A stretch of 64,000 bases of DNA from Leucobacter viscericola (GTDB lineage: Bacteria > Actinomycetota > Actinomycetes > Actinomycetales > Microbacteriaceae): contig NZ_CP049863.1 of the NCBI RefSeq assembly GCF_011299575.1, forward strand, positions 434,001 to 498,000, in the 5' to 3' direction. Of this stretch, positions 8,773 to 16,361 are shown piece by piece. Within the stretch, counting starts at the first letter, position 1; every line of letters begins with the position of its first letter. The position numbers and the translations under genes were made by a program. The notes beneath the pieces are model-generated. The model worked only from the letters and a program-made list of their open reading frames with translations, did no database searches and was not told where the DNA came from.

Positions 8773-9585
8773 CTAGTTCGGCCCTGAGAAGAGCTCAAAT
8801 CCGAGCTTTGTGATGAGGCCCGCGACAATGATGAGGAAGAGCACACGCACGAACCCTGCTCCCCGCTTAATCGCCATCCGCGATCCGAGATAACTACCCA
8901 CGATGTTCGCAGCGCCCATAACCAACCCCAGAGGCCAAAGTACAACCCCGAGCGGGATGAAGAGCAGAAGAGCACCGAGGTTCGTCGCGAAGTTCACGAT
9001 CTTTGCCTGGGCGCTCGCCATCAGAAAGTCGTAGCCCAGCACCCCGACCAGCGTGATGATCAGGAAGGTGCCGGTGCCGGGCCCGATCAGGCCGTCGTAG
9101 AACCCAATAACTGCACCGGCCGCACCGGCGATAACAACGTGTTTGGCGCCGTGGTACTTCAGCTTGGTGACCGCACCCAGTGAAGGTTTGAAGATCGTGA
9201 CAAGCGCGACACCGACGAGTGCGATCAAGATAATTGGTTTGAACACCGCGGGCGGGAGAAACGCCGCAAGCGATGCCCCGCTAAAAGCCGCCGCCAAGGC
9301 GATCCCGGCCATGGGAAGAACGGTGCGCAGGCTGGGCCGCACGCTCCTGTAATAGCTCACACTGCTCGTCGCAGTGCCGAACACAGAGGCAAGTTTGTTC
9401 GTCGCGAGCGCCTGCAGCGGTGTGATCCCGGGCACGAGCAGCAGTGCCGGCAGCTGCAACATGCCGCCTCCGCCGACCACCGCATCGATCCAGCCCGCGG
9501 CAAACGCCGCGAGCACGATGAGAATAATGCCCTGCCAGTCAAGGCCTTCCGGGGCAAACGCAAACGATGTGAAAAACGGGCTCAA
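8773..9585 (-). CDS. TauE/SafE family anion exporter
   Basis: A 270-residue polytopic membrane protein. The family signature is seen as AAGWIDAVVGGGGMLQLPALL near residue 30 and repeated in the second half as GFYDGLIGPGTGTFL. Members export sulfite, sulfoacetate or similar organosulfur anions; the substrate here cannot be told. The start is TTG at 9585 because no ATG or GTG precedes the first conserved segment. It lies downstream of gluD on the same strand but behind a strong hairpin, so it is probably not part of the glu operon. Confidence 0.88.
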   Translation of the reverse strand: MSPFFTSFAFAPEGLDWQGIILIVLAAFAAGWIDAVVGGGGMLQLPALLLVPGITPLQALATNKLASVFGTATSSVSYYRSVRPSLRTVLPMAGIALAAAFSGASLAAFLPPAVFKPIILIALVGVALVTIFKPSLGAVTKLKYHGAKHVVIAGAAGAVIGFYDGLIGPGTGTFLIITLVGVLGYDFLMASAQAKIVNFATNLGALLLFIPLGVVLWPLGLVMGAANIVGSYLGSRMAIKRGAGFVRVLFLIIVAGLITKLGFELFSGPN

Positions 9586-9602
9586 TCAGAACGGCTTTCG
9601 GT

Positions 9603-9650
9603 GGGAGTAGTGGGGCTAGGGAATCAGGCCTAGGTTGCCCCACTACTCCC
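9603..9650 (-). terminator. Long hairpin at the end of the glutamate transporter operon
   Basis: Arms 9603-9616 and 9637-9650 (GGGAGTAGTGGGGC) pair perfectly over 14 bp around a 20-base loop that can itself pair partly (TAGG with CCTA). The hairpin covers the last codons and stop of gluD. There is no T-run, so it may be a 3' stability structure or a factor-dependent end rather than a classical intrinsic terminator. Confidence 0.55.
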
Positions 9651-10566
9651 GGTCTTGCACCGAGATAACCTCGGTAATCGTACCCTCCGGGTGCAAGCGC
9701 GGGTCTCCCGGCTCGACCGGCGCGGGGTCGGTATGTGAGCCGCGGGTGCTGAGCGCTTTGTTGCTGCGTCGAAGCCGCAGCTCGAGCATGCGAGCAATAC
9801 CCGACAGGATCAGACACATGACGACGTAGATGCCGCCAATAACAAACGCAGACTGCAGCAGTGGCTGCTGGAATTGCCCATTGCTGCTCAGCTGCTTTGC
9901 TAAGTACAACAGCTCGGGGTAGGTGATGATAAAGCCGAGCGCCGTGTCTTTCATAGTGACCACGAGCTGGGCAACGATCACGGGCAGCATGACTCTCACG
10001 GCTTGCGGGAGAAGGATCAGCCGCATGACACCGTTCTTACGCAGACCGATTGCGTAGCCGGCTTCTTTCTGTCCGCGCGGCAGCGACTCGATACCGGCGC
10101 GCAGGGTCTCAGCAAGCACGGAGCCGTTGTACGCCACGAGCGCGATAACGACGGCCCAGTACGGATCCATCTTCACTCCGACAGAGGGAAGCCCGTAGTA
10201 GAGCAGCATCATCATGACGAGCACGGGAACCGCTCGGAAGAGTTCCGTCACGGTGGTGATCGGAGCACGAACCCAGCGGTGCTCTGAGAGACGCCCGATC
10301 GCCAGCGCAAAGCCGAGGACCAGGCTCAGCACCGCTGCGAGCCCAAACGCGGCAAGCGTTTTGCCGAGGGCCACGAGGATCTGGTTCCACACTGCCGAGT
10401 AGGTAAAGATGCCCCACTTCGCCGCCGAGAACTGGCCCGAGAGTGCAAAGCGGTACACAATTAACCCGAGAACTGCGGCAACAACAATGACTGTGGCGAC
10501 CGCGATGAAGCGGTTTCGCACGATCGCTTTTGGGCCGGGCACGTCATACAGAACTGAGGTGCTCAT
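9643..10566 (-). CDS. gluD: Glutamate/polar amino acid ABC transporter permease (GluD type)
   Basis: A 307-residue inner-membrane permease of the HisM/GlnP class. The EAA loop that contacts the ATPase is seen as ETLRAGIESLPRGQKEAGYAIGL. A hydrophilic C-terminal tail of about 40 residues follows the last membrane segment. ATG at 10566 overlaps the gluC stop (ATGA) and has GGAGG upstream, so it is preferred over GTG at 10581. It works with GluC, the binding lipoprotein GluB and ATPase GluA; the arrangement matches gluABCD of Corynebacterium glutamicum. Confidence 0.92.
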   Translation of the reverse strand: MSTSVLYDVPGPKAIVRNRFIAVATVIVVAAVLGLIVYRFALSGQFSAAKWGIFTYSAVWNQILVALGKTLAAFGLAAVLSLVLGFALAIGRLSEHRWVRAPITTVTELFRAVPVLVMMMLLYYGLPSVGVKMDPYWAVVIALVAYNGSVLAETLRAGIESLPRGQKEAGYAIGLRKNGVMRLILLPQAVRVMLPVIVAQLVVTMKDTALGFIITYPELLYLAKQLSSNGQFQQPLLQSAFVIGGIYVVMCLILSGIARMLELRLRRSNKALSTRGSHTDPAPVEPGDPRLHPEGTITEVISVQDRE

Positions 10567-11219
10567 CGCACGATCCTCCACTTCTTCTCAAGGCGGTGTT
10601 GCACCGCACTCAGCAGCAACACCAACACCACAAACACCAGTGCGACCAACAGCAAGACCTCCATGGGGCTACCGGGGCGACCGGCAGAGTCATTGACGGT
10701 GGCGCGAAGGGCGGCAAGCTCCGAAACAGAGAAGCCCGCCGCGATCGTGGTGTTCTTGAGCAGTGCAATAAACACGCTCATCATCGGAGGCACAACCGAA
10801 CGGAACGCCTGCGGCAGCACCACCAAGGTCATGACCTGACCAAACGGCAACCCGATCGCGCGTGCGGCCTCTGCCTGACCGACGGGAACCGTGTTGATGC
10901 CAGCTCGCAGCACCTCCGCAACATAGGTTGCGGTGTAGATGCCGATGGCGATGATCCCGAGCACCATCGGGCTGAGCCGTGGCAAGCCGAGAGCCGGATA
11001 CCCAAGCACAAAGAAGAAGAAAACGAGCGTCAACGGGGTGTTTCTAATGATGTTGACGTACACCATGCCCACACCGCGGGCAATCGGTACGGGTGAAACC
11101 CGCATCGCGCCGATGATGATTCCCAAGATGAGCGCAAACACGCCGCCACCCACAAAGACGATCAGGGTGTTCTGAATCGCGGTTCCCCAGAGATCCAGGT
11201 TTCCGAAGATGACGTCCAT
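10563..11219 (-). CDS. gluC: Glutamate/polar amino acid ABC transporter permease (GluC type)
   Basis: A 218-residue permease with the EAA loop EVLRAGINTVPVGQAEAARAIGL. It is the first of the two permease genes and is translationally coupled to gluD by a 4-base overlap. A 12-bp hairpin separates it from gluB upstream. The substrate (glutamate) is inferred from gene order and family similarity to C. glutamicum GluABCD; related systems carry glutamine or aspartate. Confidence 0.92.
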   Translation of the reverse strand: MDVIFGNLDLWGTAIQNTLIVFVGGGVFALILGIIIGAMRVSPVPIARGVGMVYVNIIRNTPLTLVFFFFVLGYPALGLPRLSPMVLGIIAIGIYTATYVAEVLRAGINTVPVGQAEAARAIGLPFGQVMTLVVLPQAFRSVVPPMMSVFIALLKNTTIAAGFSVSELAALRATVNDSAGRPGSPMEVLLLVALVFVVLVLLLSAVQHRLEKKWRIVR

Positions 11220-11243
11220 TCGTCTGCCTTCTGTGCTGTAGGA

Positions 11244-11272
11244 GCTCGGGAGCGGCTTGACCGCTCCCGAGC
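11244..11272 (-). terminator. Intercistronic hairpin between gluB and gluC
   Basis: GCTCGGGAGCGG at 11244-11255 pairs perfectly with 11261-11272 around a five-base loop. It stands in the 63-base gap after the binding-protein gene. No T-run follows. Such hairpins commonly act as partial terminators or 3' stabilisers that raise binding-protein levels over permease levels. Confidence 0.6.
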
Positions 11273-11282
11273 ACTAGGGGTT

Positions 11283-12188
11283 TTAGTAAGCGTTGACCTT
11301 CGGCTGGTCAACCGTAATGCCGGAGCCGCCCAGGTTCTTCTCGAAGATCTTGGTCCAGATGTCGCCACCGTCGGTCAAGGTCTTGTTCATGTGAGCGCGC
11401 AGTACGTCGTCACCCTTGGGAAGGCCAATGCCGTACTCTTCCTTCGTGAGGAGAGGGCCGGTCGTCACCATCAGGTTGTCAGGATCCTGCGCCGCGTAGC
11501 CAATGAGAATCGCTTGGTCGGTGGTGACGGCGTCAACCTGACCGTTCTTGAGGTTCTCGACACACGCTGAGTACAGGTCGAACTCCTGCGTCTTGATCTT
11601 GGGGAAGTTTTCCTTGATGTTCTGGATCGGCGTCGATCCTGTTGCCGAACACACCGTCTTGCCGTTGAGCTCTTCGAGCGACTGGTAGTCGGGGCTGCCC
11701 TTCTTCACGAGGAGGCCCTGACCGGTGACGAAGTATGGACCGGCGAAGTCGACGTCGTTCTTACGCTTGTCGTTGATCGAGTAGGTGCCGACGTAGTAGT
11801 CGATGTCACCGTTCTTGATGGCCTGCTCGCGGTTTGCCGAGGCAATCGCCTTGTACTCGATCTTGTTCTCGTCAAAACCAAGCGAGGCCGCGATCCAGCG
11901 GGCAATGTCAACATCGAAGCCACTGCGCTCCTGGGTGACGTTGTCGAAGTATCCGAGGTTGGGCTGGTCTTCCTTGACACCGATAATGACTTTGTCGCGC
12001 TTCTTCATCGCGTCAAACGTCGGGCTGCCGTCGAGAGATACACTCTCGGCCACGGTCCACGGATTCTTGCTATCGCTCGACGAACCGCCGTCCTTGGAGT
12101 CAGACGGGCTGCCACTCGTGCAGCCGGTGAGGGCGAGAGCAGCGGCGCTCACGAGGCCAATCGTTGCAAAAACTTTCTTGAAGCGCAT
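11283..12188 (-). CDS. gluB: Glutamate-binding lipoprotein of ABC transporter (GluB type)
   Basis: A 301-residue extracytoplasmic binding protein (SBP_bac_3 family). A signal peptide of about 22 residues ends in the lipobox LTGC, after which comes a Ser/Asp/Lys-rich linker. The first lobe shows KVIIGVKEDQPNLGY and the ligand-contacting region shows FDVDIARWIAASLGF. It captures the amino acid outside the membrane for GluCD. It lies 55 bases downstream of gluA. Confidence 0.92.
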   Translation of the reverse strand: MRFKKVFATIGLVSAAALALTGCTSGSPSDSKDGGSSSDSKNPWTVAESVSLDGSPTFDAMKKRDKVIIGVKEDQPNLGYFDNVTQERSGFDVDIARWIAASLGFDENKIEYKAIASANREQAIKNGDIDYYVGTYSINDKRKNDVDFAGPYFVTGQGLLVKKGSPDYQSLEELNGKTVCSATGSTPIQNIKENFPKIKTQEFDLYSACVENLKNGQVDAVTTDQAILIGYAAQDPDNLMVTTGPLLTKEEYGIGLPKGDDVLRAHMNKTLTDGGDIWTKIFEKNLGGSGITVDQPKVNAY

Positions 12189-12243
12189 AAGCGTTTCCCT
12201 TCGGTTGGGGTTAGGGGGCCAAAACGGGCACCCCCGGGTCTAA

Positions 12244-12990
12244 CTAGTGGGTAATGAGTTTGGAGAGGAAGTCGCGTGCGCGATCAGTCTTCGGGTTCGT
12301 GAAGAACTCCTCAGGAGAGCCCGTCTCCAGAATCTGTCCGTCCGCCATAAACACGACGCGATCCGCAGCCTTGCGGGCAAACCCCATCTCGTGGGTTACG
12401 ACGACCATGGTCATGCCCTCTTTCGCGAGGCCAACCATCACGTCGAGCACCTCGTTGATCATCTCGGGATCGAGCGCGCTCGTTGGCTCGTCGAAGAGCA
12501 TCACTTTGGGCTGCATTGCCAGTGCCCGGGCGATCGCAACGCGCTGCTGCTGTCCACCCGACAGCTGCGCTGGGAACTTATCGGCCTGCTTTTCGATGCC
12601 AACCCTGGCGAGGATCTGCAGGGCCTCACGCTTTGCATCGGCCTTTGAGTAGCCGAGCACCTTAATGGGGCCGAGCGTCACATTCTCGAGAATCGTGAGG
12701 TGAGCAAAGAGGTTGAAGGACTGAAACACCATGCCGACCTCTGCCCGCAAATGCGCAAGCTTTTTGCCCTCTGCGGGAAGCTCGGTGCCGTCGATTCGGA
12801 TCGAACCGCTCGTAATGGTCTCAAGCCGGTTGATGGATCGGCACAGCGTCGACTTTCCTGACCCAGATGGCCCGATGACAACAACTACCTCACCGCGCTC
12901 GACCGAAAGGTTGACATCCGTTAGCGCCTGAAATTCACCGTAGTGCTTCTGCACGTTCTCAACGACAACCAGTGGATCGCTCGTACTCAT
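12244..12990 (-). CDS. gluA: Glutamate ABC transporter ATP-binding protein (GluA type)
   Basis: A 248-residue polar amino acid ABC ATPase: Walker [10 protein letters not shown] (40-48), Q-loop [11 protein letters not shown], signature LSGGQQQR, Walker [14 protein letters not shown] and the switch histidine in VVTHEMGFA. First gene of the gluABCD operon. The 210-base upstream gap (12991-13200) contains direct repeats of TTGAG that are annotated separately. Confidence 0.95.
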   Translation of the reverse strand: MSTSDPLVVVENVQKHYGEFQALTDVNLSVERGEVVVVIGPSGSGKSTLCRSINRLETITSGSIRIDGTELPAEGKKLAHLRAEVGMVFQSFNLFAHLTILENVTLGPIKVLGYSKADAKREALQILARVGIEKQADKFPAQLSGGQQQRVAIARALAMQPKVMLFDEPTSALDPEMINEVLDVMVGLAKEGMTMVVVTHEMGFARKAADRVVFMADGQILETGSPEEFFTNPKTDRARDFLSKLITH

Positions 12991-13142
12991 CCCTGTTCCA
13001 CCTTTGGATCATGACCGCGAACGAGCGCGTGCTGCGCTGCCTCGGCAAACCATTTGACTATCTAGGTTGCTCGGGCAAGTGTGCTCACCGTCGAACCGTT
13101 CTGCCTCAGGTTACTGAGCCGACCCGCCGGAGGTCATGGGTG

Positions 13143-13188
13143 TTGAGGGTATCTTGAGTTTGGGCTTGAGCAAATCTTGAGGTTCGAG
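13143..13188. promoter_or_regulatory. Direct-repeat operator candidate between the TAXI gene and gluA
   Basis: TTGAG occurs at 13143, 13154, 13166 and 13177, spaced 11, 12 and 11 bases, with TTCGAG at 13183. Seen as two tandem 23-base units (13143-13165 and 13166-13188), they match at 16 of 23 positions and share ATCTTGAG. Direct repeats on one DNA face at about 11 bp are the usual binding pattern of OmpR/PhoB-type regulators, and one is encoded in the adjacent operon. The site is about 150-200 bases upstream of gluA. Confidence 0.5.
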
Positions 13189-13200
13189 ATTTCTGTGCGT

Positions 13201-14187
13201 TTAAGAGGCGTTTCGGCTCTCTACGTAGTACTCCTGAGCCCCGGGGTGCAATGGAACCGGCGACGTAAAAATGGCCTGTCTTCGGTCGAGAAGAGCAACA
13301 GCGGGAACCGTGTGAGAAATCTGCGCGCTCGATTCAAACAGCAGTTTTGTGGCCTCGTACACAAGCTCGTCGGGAACCTTCGATGACGTCACCAGGTAGT
13401 TGGGAACCATCATTGTTTCCACGTTACCCGTGGTGCCGTAGGCGCCAAGCGGCAAGTCTGACACCCGGTAGACACTGGATCTGCCGAGATCCATGCGCTC
13501 GACGGTTTCGGGACCGATGGGAATCATGCGTAGCGGTGTGGTCTTCGAGAGCGTCTCGATACCGGGGGTGGGCACACCGCCAACCCAAAAGAACGCGTCG
13601 ATTTCGCCCTGCTCGAGTGCCGCGACGGAGCCGTGCAGGCCGAACTCACGACGCTCGTAACTCTTCTCCGAGACCCCTGCCGCCGACAGCACACGATCCG
13701 CGATCACCATGACCCCCGAGTTCGCCTCCCCCACGGAGACGCGAAGACCCGCAAGGTCAGACACCCGGGTAGCTTTCGAGTTCGCGGGAACGACCAGCTG
13801 AACATATTCGTCGTAGACTCGGGCGACCGCGGTAATTGGAAGCGGGCTGTCAAAGGCGCCTTCTCCGGCAACGGCGTCAGCGGCGGTGTCTGCCTGCGCA
13901 AACCCAAGCAGAGCTTCTCCCCGTCCGACTCTCTTGAGGTTATCGACGGAGCCGCCGGTTTCTTCAGCAACGATGTCAAAGCCGGCGTCGCGCATCTGCT
14001 TCGCGAGACCCGAGCTGTACGCGTAATAGATGCCGGTGGAGGCTCCCCCAGCAATCGTTTGGGGCCCCGCGCTGCGAGCAACACCGCTGCAGCCCGCGAG
14101 CGCGGAGACGGCAAGCAGGGAGACGAGCACGCCAGCCGCAGCCCGGGCGAGCAGTCGCGACTTTTGGGTGTGTTTGAGACTACGCAC
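13201..14187 (-). CDS. TAXI-family TRAP solute-binding lipoprotein (orphan)
   Basis: A 328-residue TAXI protein. The signal peptide ends in the lipobox LAGC near residue 33. The family motif follows as GGASTGIYYAYSSGLAKQM, then GSVDNLKRVGRGEALLGFAQAD. TAXI proteins normally feed a TRAP transporter, but no TRAP membrane gene is in this window. GTG at 14187 overlaps the histidine kinase gene by eight bases; upstream extension would place charged residues before the signal peptide. The coupling to a kinase suggests a sensory role for the bound ligand, perhaps glutamate or a related acid; this is inference. Confidence 0.88.
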   Translation of the reverse strand: MRSLKHTQKSRLLARAAAGVLVSLLAVSALAGCSGVARSAGPQTIAGGASTGIYYAYSSGLAKQMRDAGFDIVAEETGGSVDNLKRVGRGEALLGFAQADTAADAVAGEGAFDSPLPITAVARVYDEYVQLVVPANSKATRVSDLAGLRVSVGEANSGVMVIADRVLSAAGVSEKSYERREFGLHGSVAALEQGEIDAFFWVGGVPTPGIETLSKTTPLRMIPIGPETVERMDLGRSSVYRVSDLPLGAYGTTGNVETMMVPNYLVTSSKVPDELVYEATKLLFESSAQISHTVPAVALLDRRQAIFTSPVPLHPGAQEYYVESRNAS

Positions 14188-15589
14188 GCGCCGCCTCCGA
14201 TGTGTCGGGTGCGAGACCCGGGTGGGAGCTCTCCGCGGGCAGGCAGAGCGCCACCCGGAGCCCTCCGCCCGGAGGCGAGTCGAGCACGATCCTGCCGCCA
14301 AGCGAGTCCATCAGGTCTGAGGCGATCGCGAGCCCAAGTCCCGACCCCGCCAGGTTTTGGTCGAGAGAGCTGCGCCAGAAGCGGTCGGTTGCAAGCTCGA
14401 GTTGTTCGGTGCTGAGACCGCGGCCTCGATCTCGCACAGTGATGACATGTTCACCATCTAACTCGGCAACGGCTACGTCGACCGCGGTGCCCTCAGGGGC
14501 AAACTTGAGAGCGTTGTCGATGATGGCATCGAGCGCGCTTTCAACCCCTGTGCGGTCGGTCACACTCAGCATCACTGGCCCCTCACTCGCGCGCACCTCG
14601 ACCCCCTGCTCGGCTCCACGGTCTTGCCAGGCCGCGGCTCTATCTGCCGCCATCATCTGCAGATCGACCGCCGCAAAGGTGGAGTCGGTCTTGCCAACTC
14701 GGGCGACATTCAACAGTGTGTCCAAGATACGGGACATGCGTTTGCCCTCTTCACGGGTCCGTTCGATGTCTTCGTCCCATCCCTCTTCGAGCCCCGTTGC
14801 GAGATATTCCACCCGCAAGAGCAGGGCCCCAAGCGGGTTACGCAGTTCGTGAGAGGCGTTCAGCACGAACTCCTGCTGTCGAGTCATCACTCGCTCAATC
14901 TCTTCGGCCATCTGATTGAACATACGAACCATACGCTGTACCTCGGGCGGACCGGTGTCACCCGTGATCCTCGCTCCCATCTCTCCGCTCTCGATGGCGG
15001 CCATGGCCGCGTCGACACGGCGCAGTGGTTTGAGCACCCAACTTGCAAGTCGGTACACAGCCCAAATGAGGAGGGCTACGCAGAGCGCTCCCCCGAGCAA
15101 CAGCACCGCCCACTGCGTAAAAATGGCGCGCTGAGAAGCTTCGATCCCGGCAGAGATCCTCACCGCACCGATCACGCTGTTGTCGTCAAATACGGGTTCG
15201 ACAATCACGGTCTCGTTGAGGTCCCACGGCAGCGCTGATTCGGCTGGATCGCCCCGTCGCCCAGACAGCGCAAGTCGCACCTGCTCCATGTCTTCTTCGT
15301 TGACCGCAACATCACCCGTGCTGACCCAGGGCGTGCCTGAGCGGTCGTAAATGACGATCTGCGTGTCGTAGAGCGAACCAAACCTGCGTAGTTCGCTCTC
15401 GATGAGGTTCGGATCCTCTGCGCGCAGCGCCTGGCGTGCACCCGGCACAAAGTAGCTGAGATCCCCAAGTAGCTGCGCGGTAGTGTGCTGCTGAATACTT
15501 CTGGCCGCGCTCCAGCCGTATGCACCACAGAGCACAAGCAGTATGAGTATCGCGGGTAAGAGGAAAACCACAACAAGGCGTCGACGCAC
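14180..15589 (-). CDS. Two-component sensor histidine kinase
   Basis: 469 residues. One membrane segment at about 5-25, an extracellular sensor region of about 135 residues, a second membrane segment at about 165-190, then HAMP, HisKA with the phosphorylated histidine in ASHELRNP (near 245) and HATPase_c motifs (DNALKFAPEG, DRGRGL, GSGLGLAIA). GTG start at 15589, two bases after the response regulator stop; the 3' end overlaps the TAXI lipoprotein gene. The three genes form one operon in the order regulator, kinase, lipoprotein. The extracellular region could contact the lipoprotein. Confidence 0.93.
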   Translation of the reverse strand: MRRRLVVVFLLPAILILLVLCGAYGWSAARSIQQHTTAQLLGDLSYFVPGARQALRAEDPNLIESELRRFGSLYDTQIVIYDRSGTPWVSTGDVAVNEEDMEQVRLALSGRRGDPAESALPWDLNETVIVEPVFDDNSVIGAVRISAGIEASQRAIFTQWAVLLLGGALCVALLIWAVYRLASWVLKPLRRVDAAMAAIESGEMGARITGDTGPPEVQRMVRMFNQMAEEIERVMTRQQEFVLNASHELRNPLGALLLRVEYLATGLEEGWDEDIERTREEGKRMSRILDTLLNVARVGKTDSTFAAVDLQMMAADRAAAWQDRGAEQGVEVRASEGPVMLSVTDRTGVESALDAIIDNALKFAPEGTAVDVAVAELDGEHVITVRDRGRGLSTEQLELATDRFWRSSLDQNLAGSGLGLAIASDLMDSLGGRIVLDSPPGGGLRVALCLPAESSHPGLAPDTSEAARA

Positions 15590-15591
15590 TG

Positions 15592-16263
15592 TCAGGCACC
15601 CATCAGTCGGTATCCAACACCGCGCACCGTCACAATGAGCTCGGGGCGATTGAGCTTGCGCCGGATGGAGGCGACGTGAACCTCAAGCGAGCGACTAAAC
15701 CCCGACCAATCCGTCTCCCACACCTCGCGAATAATGCGGTCGCGCGGCGTCGTGACCCCCGGGTATCGGGAGAGCACCGCAAGAATGTCGAACTCTTTCG
15801 GGGTGAGCTCAACGGGGAGGCCGTCAGCGTGAACCAGGCGAGCCGTGAGGTCGATGGCCACCCCGTCGATCTCAATAACGGCTTGATCGACCAGCGTGAT
15901 CGGAGCGGTTCGAGTGCGCCTGGTGACAGCCTCAATGCGGGCGATCAACTCGCGCACATCGTAGGGTTTCACCACAAAGTCGTCGGCACCCGCCTGCAGA
16001 CCCTTGATGCGAGCCTCAACGTTGCTGCGTGCGGTTGCGATGAGGATCGGAACCCCACTGATACCGCGAATGCGTCGGCACACGTCAAGCCCGTCCATAT
16101 CGGGAAGTCCAAGGTCGAGGATCACCGCTTCAGTTTCGGGACCAACCGCGGCAACGGCGGAAGCACCATCACCAACCTGACGAGTGGTGTAGCCATCCCT
16201 GCGAAGATACGCGCTCAGCGCGTCGGCCATACGCGCATCGTCTTCAACGATCAATATCTGCAT
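15592..16263 (-). CDS. OmpR-family response regulator
   Basis: 223 residues: receiver domain with the phospho-acceptor Asp50 in VILDLGLPD and a C-terminal winged helix (about 125-223) ending in VRGVGYRL. Three possible starts lie in a row (GTG, GTG, ATG at 16269, 16266, 16263); ATG at 16263 has the best spacing from AGGAGG. First gene of the regulator-kinase-TAXI operon. A likely target is the TTGAG direct-repeat region upstream of gluA, and it may also act elsewhere. Confidence 0.94.
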   Translation of the reverse strand: MQILIVEDDARMADALSAYLRRDGYTTRQVGDGASAVAAVGPETEAVILDLGLPDMDGLDVCRRIRGISGVPILIATARSNVEARIKGLQAGADDFVVKPYDVRELIARIEAVTRRTRTAPITLVDQAVIEIDGVAIDLTARLVHADGLPVELTPKEFDILAVLSRYPGVTTPRDRIIREVWETDWSGFSRSLEVHVASIRRKLNRPELIVTVRGVGYRLMGA

Positions 16264-16308
16264 CACCACTCACCTCCTCTGTACATCACACTCGCTCCAT
16301 ACACACAA

Positions 16309-16349
16309 TAGCGAGCCGCGGGACCCACTTGGAATCCCGCGGCTCGCTA
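16309..16349 (-). terminator. Hairpin terminator of the branched-chain amino acid binding-protein gene
   Basis: Arms 16309-16323 and 16335-16349 (TAGCGAGCCGCGGGA) pair perfectly over 15 bp around an 11-base loop. It begins 12 bases after the stop of the binding-protein gene at 16362 and is followed on the minus strand by a T-rich stretch (TTGTGTGTATG). It separates that gene from the response-regulator operon. Confidence 0.75.
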
Positions 16350-16361
16350 GTGCCGAGTGAA

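Noticed and set aside
14188..14301. Upstream extension of the TAXI gene to ATG-type start at 14301
   Set aside because: It would place 38 charged residues before the lipoprotein signal peptide and overlap the kinase gene fully.
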